Below, piece after piece: positions 61,262 through 64,000 of a stretch of 64,000 nt of DNA; within the stretch, counting starts at the first letter, position 1, and the number at the start of each line of letters is the position of its first letter. A program made the translations under genes and the position numbers. The stretch lies in assembly GCA_000972765.1 (NCBI GenBank), contig CP011265.1, positions 310,001 through 374,000 of the forward strand, given 5' to 3'. The notes beneath the pieces were generated by a model. It was not told where the DNA came from. It saw only the letters and a program-made list of their open reading frames with translations, and did not search any database. Origin of the DNA: Verrucomicrobia bacterium IMCC26134. Its GTDB lineage: Bacteria > Verrucomicrobiota > Verrucomicrobiia > Opitutales > Opitutaceae.

Positions 61262-62353
61262 ATGGACAGCTCCCCCCCTGAGTTTCTCGATCCTTCCTTG
61301 CCGCCGCCCCGGGTAAGTATTCGTGATGTCGCCCGGGAGGTGGGGGTGAGTATCATGACGGTGTCCTTGTCTTTGCGAAACAACCCGAAGATTTCTGATG
61401 CGACGCGCCGTCGTGTCCAGGCAGCGGCAAAAAAACTGGGTTATCGCCCGGACCCGGAAATCGCGCGCTTAATGACGAGATTGCACCACCTTCGGCAAAC
61501 GAGCGATTCGCCGCCGATGGCTATAGTGGATCTGTCGCCGATGCGTCTCCCGCCCGGAACGGAAGATTACTGTGAAATGGTGCGTCGGGGTGCGGTCGCG
61601 CGCGCCGAGTCGCTCGGCTATATCGCGACCTGTTTCCATCAACTGGATTATGAGGGTGACGTGCAACGCCTGCTCAAGGTGTTACGCTACCGTGGCATTC
61701 GTGGCATCTTGCTACTGCCGCCCCTTCGGCCGGTCGAGTTGCCGGCAGGACTGGATTGGGCGCCGTTTTCAGTCATCGTGGCTTCGTATGCGATCACGCC
61801 CTTACAGTTTCACCGCGTCGTGCCTCATCAGTTCGTCGATATGTGCCGTTTGATAAAGTTGCTCGAAGGGCGCGGATTTCGGCGAATCGGGGCGGTGTTT
61901 GAGGAACACTACGAGGAGCGGATTCAGTTTCATTTTACCGCAGCCATCAAGTTGCTCGATTACGGCGACAACATCCTGCGGGTGAAGCAACAGGACTCTC
62001 TTTCTCGTGAGGAATTGGTGGATTGGATCAAGCGCAAGCAGCCTGATGCGCTGGTGTGCCCGTTCGCGCTTAAATTGGGTGATGCCCTCCCGCCTGAGTC
62101 TCCCACCTTTCGTCGTCCCGTGATCATCAGTCTCCGGGCTTTGCGCGGGACCACCTTGTCCTATTGGGACGAGCGACCGGAGGAAATCGGTTCCGATGCC
62201 GCCCTCTTACTCGCGGGTATGATCCAGCACAATGAAACCGGCGTGCCTGATTCGCCGCGAACGAGCCTTGTTCACGGTGTTTTTCACGATGCTACGATGC
62301 CCCCCGAGAAGGCGAAGCCCGCCAAAAAGAAAAAGCCGGCGAAGAAGAAATAG
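61262..62353 (+). CDS. LacI-family transcriptional regulator with lysine-rich C-terminal tail
   Basis: 363 residues. The N-terminal HTH (about 18-70) reads SIRDVAREVGVSIMTVSLSLRN followed by the hinge-helix region AAAKKLGYRPDPEI, the LacI pattern with Ile-Met in the recognition positions. A periplasmic-binding-protein-like sensor domain follows (about 80-340, RYRGIRGILLLPPLRP, RGFRRIGAVFEEHYEER). The last ~15 residues, EKAKPAKKKKPAKKK, are histone-H1-like and not part of the usual family. It probably senses a sugar released from the glycan and binds the palindrome 16 bp upstream. Genes controlled are inferred from the eight matching sites. Confidence 0.9.
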   Translation: MDSSPPEFLDPSLPPPRVSIRDVAREVGVSIMTVSLSLRNNPKISDATRRRVQAAAKKLGYRPDPEIARLMTRLHHLRQTSDSPPMAIVDLSPMRLPPGTEDYCEMVRRGAVARAESLGYIATCFHQLDYEGDVQRLLKVLRYRGIRGILLLPPLRPVELPAGLDWAPFSVIVASYAITPLQFHRVVPHQFVDMCRLIKLLEGRGFRRIGAVFEEHYEERIQFHFTAAIKLLDYGDNILRVKQQDSLSREELVDWIKRKQPDALVCPFALKLGDALPPESPTFRRPVIISLRALRGTTLSYWDERPEEIGSDAALLLAGMIQHNETGVPDSPRTSLVHGVFHDATMPPEKAKPAKKKKPAKKK

Positions 62354-62494
62354 CCGGGGCTCGCGTTCACCAAGTTCACTAGAGACGCCATCAACATTGT
62401 TGCCGGTCGTTTCGGGCAAGGATCTCACTCCCGGTATTTGCCCCGAGGATAATAGCTTGTCGAAGCCCCCGGTTTAGTCGCTGCCGTCCGAAAA

Positions 62495-62579
62495 TGGTGC
62501 CCGGGAACGGACTCGAACCGTTACACCTTTCGGCACAGGCTTCTGAGACCTGCGTGTCTACCAATTCCACCACCCGGGC
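62495..62579 (-). tRNA. tRNA-Leu (anticodon CAG)
   Basis: An 85-base class II cloverleaf with encoded CCA. Acceptor stem is GCCCGGG/CCCGGGC, the anticodon arm CAGGT-CTCAGAA-GCCTG gives CAG, there is a long variable arm (TGCCGAAAGGTGTA), and the T-arm has GGTTCGAGTCC. Confidence 0.95.
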
Positions 62580-62677
62580 TAAGAGGCGAGCGGTGACAGC
62601 ACGCATCTTGCCCTGACCATGCAAGCTTGGATTTCACCTTCCGCACTTACAGGACAACCGGCAACCCTGCATCTCAT

Positions 62678-62956
62678 TCAGCTCGTAAAGGCGGCCAAGT
62701 CCTGCCTCGCGCCCGTCATCTCTGCCAAAATCACTGCGGTTCGTTGCAGAAGCTGGATTCCCGCCGGTGTAATCACAACACTACGCCCGACGCGCTCGAA
62801 TAGCCTGCACCCCAAGTCCCGCTCCAACGCTTTGATGGCATGACTCACCGCCGATTGCGTCAGACCTAATTCTTTGGCGGCATGCGTGAAGCTAAGAACC
62901 CGGGCCAAGGTGGAAAAGGCCAATAATTTACGACTGTCCAGGATGGTCGGTGGCAT
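62678..62956 (-). pseudogene. LysR-type regulator fragment (HTH domain only)
   Basis: 92 residues containing a complete LysR HTH and linker helix (LLAFSTLARVLSFTHAAKELGLTQSAVSHAIKALE...GCRLFERVGRSVVITPAG) but no effector-binding domain. LysR regulators are normally about 300 residues. The frame ends DLAAFTS, at the start of the missing domain, followed by about 100 bp and then tRNA-Leu. It is probably a truncated remnant, perhaps from a recombination at the tRNA gene; a functional HTH-only protein cannot be excluded. Confidence 0.7.
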
Positions 62957-63091
62957 AGGTTCGAATCTCGCTTGAAGTTATCTGGTATTAGCATGATTCA
63001 AGCCACCCTGCTTATTTACCGCCGTGATGAATCATTTTCATGGCATTGCCAGTTCGTCCCAGACCTTGTGCGTTCAGCCTCCGCACAACTC

Positions 63092-64000
63092 ATGGCAGAC
63101 GCCGCCACACCTTCCCCTGACTTTCCTTTTAGGATAAATTTCCCGCCCGAGCTGCCCATCAGCGAGCGTGCCGGGGAGATCGTGGACCTGCTCGGCAAAC
63201 ATCAGGTCATCATTCTCGCCGGTGAAACCGGTTCAGGCAAAACCACCCAAATTCCAAAGATGTGCCTCGCTGCCGGTGGCGGCACCCGCGGCCAGATCGC
63301 CTGCACCCAGCCACGCCGTGTTGCCGCCTTGTCCGTCTCTCGCCGTGTCGCCGAGGAGCTCGGCGTGCAATGGGGGCGCGAGGTCGGCTGCAAAATCCGT
63401 TTCGAGGACCGCACTTCCCGCAATACCGTCGTCAAGTTTATGACCGACGGCATGCTGCTCGCCGAGGTCCAGTCCGACCCTCTGCTGCGCGCCTACGATA
63501 CCGTCATCCTCGACGAGGCGCACGAGCGGTCCCTCAACATCGACTTCCTCCTCGGCCACCTGCGCAATCTCCGCTTCAAGCGCCCCGAGCTGCGCATCGT
63601 CATCACCTCCGCCACGATCGATACGGAGGTTTTTTCTAAAGCGTTCGACGACGCTCCCATCGTTCAGGTTTCCGGCCGCACCTACCCCGTCGAGGTCATC
63701 TACGCCCCGCTGGACTCCCTCGGCTCCGACGCCGCCGAGGGCGACGAACCCGCTTCGCGTCCCGAATCGCTTCACTACGTTGATGGCGCGGTCGAGGCGG
63801 TGGAGCGCATTCTTGCTGGCGATAAAAATAGCCCTTCCTCCGGCGGCGACATCCTCGTCTTCATGCCTGCCGAGCGCGATATCCGCGAGTGCTGCGAAAT
63901 CCTCGAGGGCCGCCACCGCTCCGCCGAGGTGATTCCTCTCTTCGGCCGCCTCTCCCAAGCCGAGCAACAGCGCATCTTCGCCGAGTCCCGCCGTCGCAAA
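63092..64000 (+). CDS. hrpA: ATP-dependent RNA helicase HrpA, DEAH-box (N-terminal part, cut by window edge)
   Basis: About 303 residues are visible from the ATG at 63092. Helicase motifs in order: I (GETGSGKTTQIPK), Ia (TQPRRVAA), II (DEAH), III (SAT), then the second RecA domain with GDILVFMPAERDIRECC and the start of the following motif (IPLFGRLSQAEQQ). This is the DEAH/HrpA pattern of 3'-5' RNA helicases involved in ribosome rescue and RNA processing. The open frame continues to the window end. Confidence 0.92.
   Translation, partial: MADAATPSPDFPFRINFPPELPISERAGEIVDLLGKHQVIILAGETGSGKTTQIPKMCLAAGGGTRGQIACTQPRRVAALSVSRRVAEELGVQWGREVGCKIRFEDRTSRNTVVKFMTDGMLLAEVQSDPLLRAYDTVILDEAHERSLNIDFLLGHLRNLRFKRPELRIVITSATIDTEVFSKAFDDAPIVQVSGRTYPVEVIYAPLDSLGSDAAEGDEPASRPESLHYVDGAVEAVERILAGDKNSPSSGGDILVFMPAERDIRECCEILEGRHRSAEVIPLFGRLSQAEQQRIFAESRRRK

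Overview
The window reads as chromosome from a GC-rich Verrucomicrobium, most likely Opitutaceae. This is inferred from gene content: a PEP-CTERM protein with autotransporter-type beta-strand repeats, HxnDG-type pseudopilins, very large secreted proteins built of DxDGLxDxWExxYFG repeats, and a LacI-type regulator beside polysaccharide-degradation genes with no SusC/SusD pair. No rRNA or marker-gene comparison was possible.

Layout. 0-4.1 kb, minus strand: AarF/UbiB-type kinase (cut by the window edge), phasin-like protein, MFS transporter, DUF4199 membrane protein, TatA, aldose 1-epimerase. 4.2-9.4 kb, plus strand: a membrane-domain cluster (long NfeD protease, short NfeD, flotillin-like FloA, DUF2007, a membrane-anchored hypothetical), then hisC, which meets a TPR gene tail to tail. 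11.7-15.8 kb: a compact exopolysaccharide export set (outer-membrane beta-barrel, short Wza/OPX-type protein, Wzc-type tyrosine kinase) in visibly AT-richer DNA. 15.9-20.1 kb: housekeeping genes (Sua5, bS18, tRNA-Arg, chorismate synthase, a P-loop-like hypothetical, KDPG/KHG aldolase). 20.1-20.7 kb is non-coding and rich in hairpins.

20.7-62.4 kb is a polysaccharide-utilisation region of about 42 kb. It holds two pseudopilins, three BNR/beta-propeller proteins (lyase candidates), GH105, an unclassified toroid-type protein, a PEP-CTERM passenger-like protein, two giant LamG/TSP3-like repeat proteins, a GH128 glucanase fusion, a GH30-BNR-GH43-GH43 operon, a GH16 gene broken by one stop codon, a 2-hydroxyacid dehydrogenase and a LacI-family regulator. 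GH43_24-like exo-beta-1,3-galactanase, GH30_5-like endo-beta-1,6-galactanase, GH105 and BNR lyase candidates together point to type II arabinogalactan (arabinogalactan-protein or gum-like) as substrate. That is inference.

Three things tie this region together. First, a 15-bp motif (invariant core GTTTA-N3-TA-WW-C, palindromic in two copies) occurs eight times, each time 115-190 bp upstream of a start codon in this region, once also 16 bp before the LacI gene. I read it as the operator of that regulator. Second, seven secreted proteins of unrelated architecture end in a similar C-terminal module, suggesting a shared surface-sorting or anchoring signal. Third, 2,843 bp encoding the C-terminal ~950 residues of the two giant proteins is duplicated 18.2 kb apart with a single mismatch found.

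The right end holds tRNA-Leu, a LysR stub ending beside it, and the start of an HrpA-type helicase.
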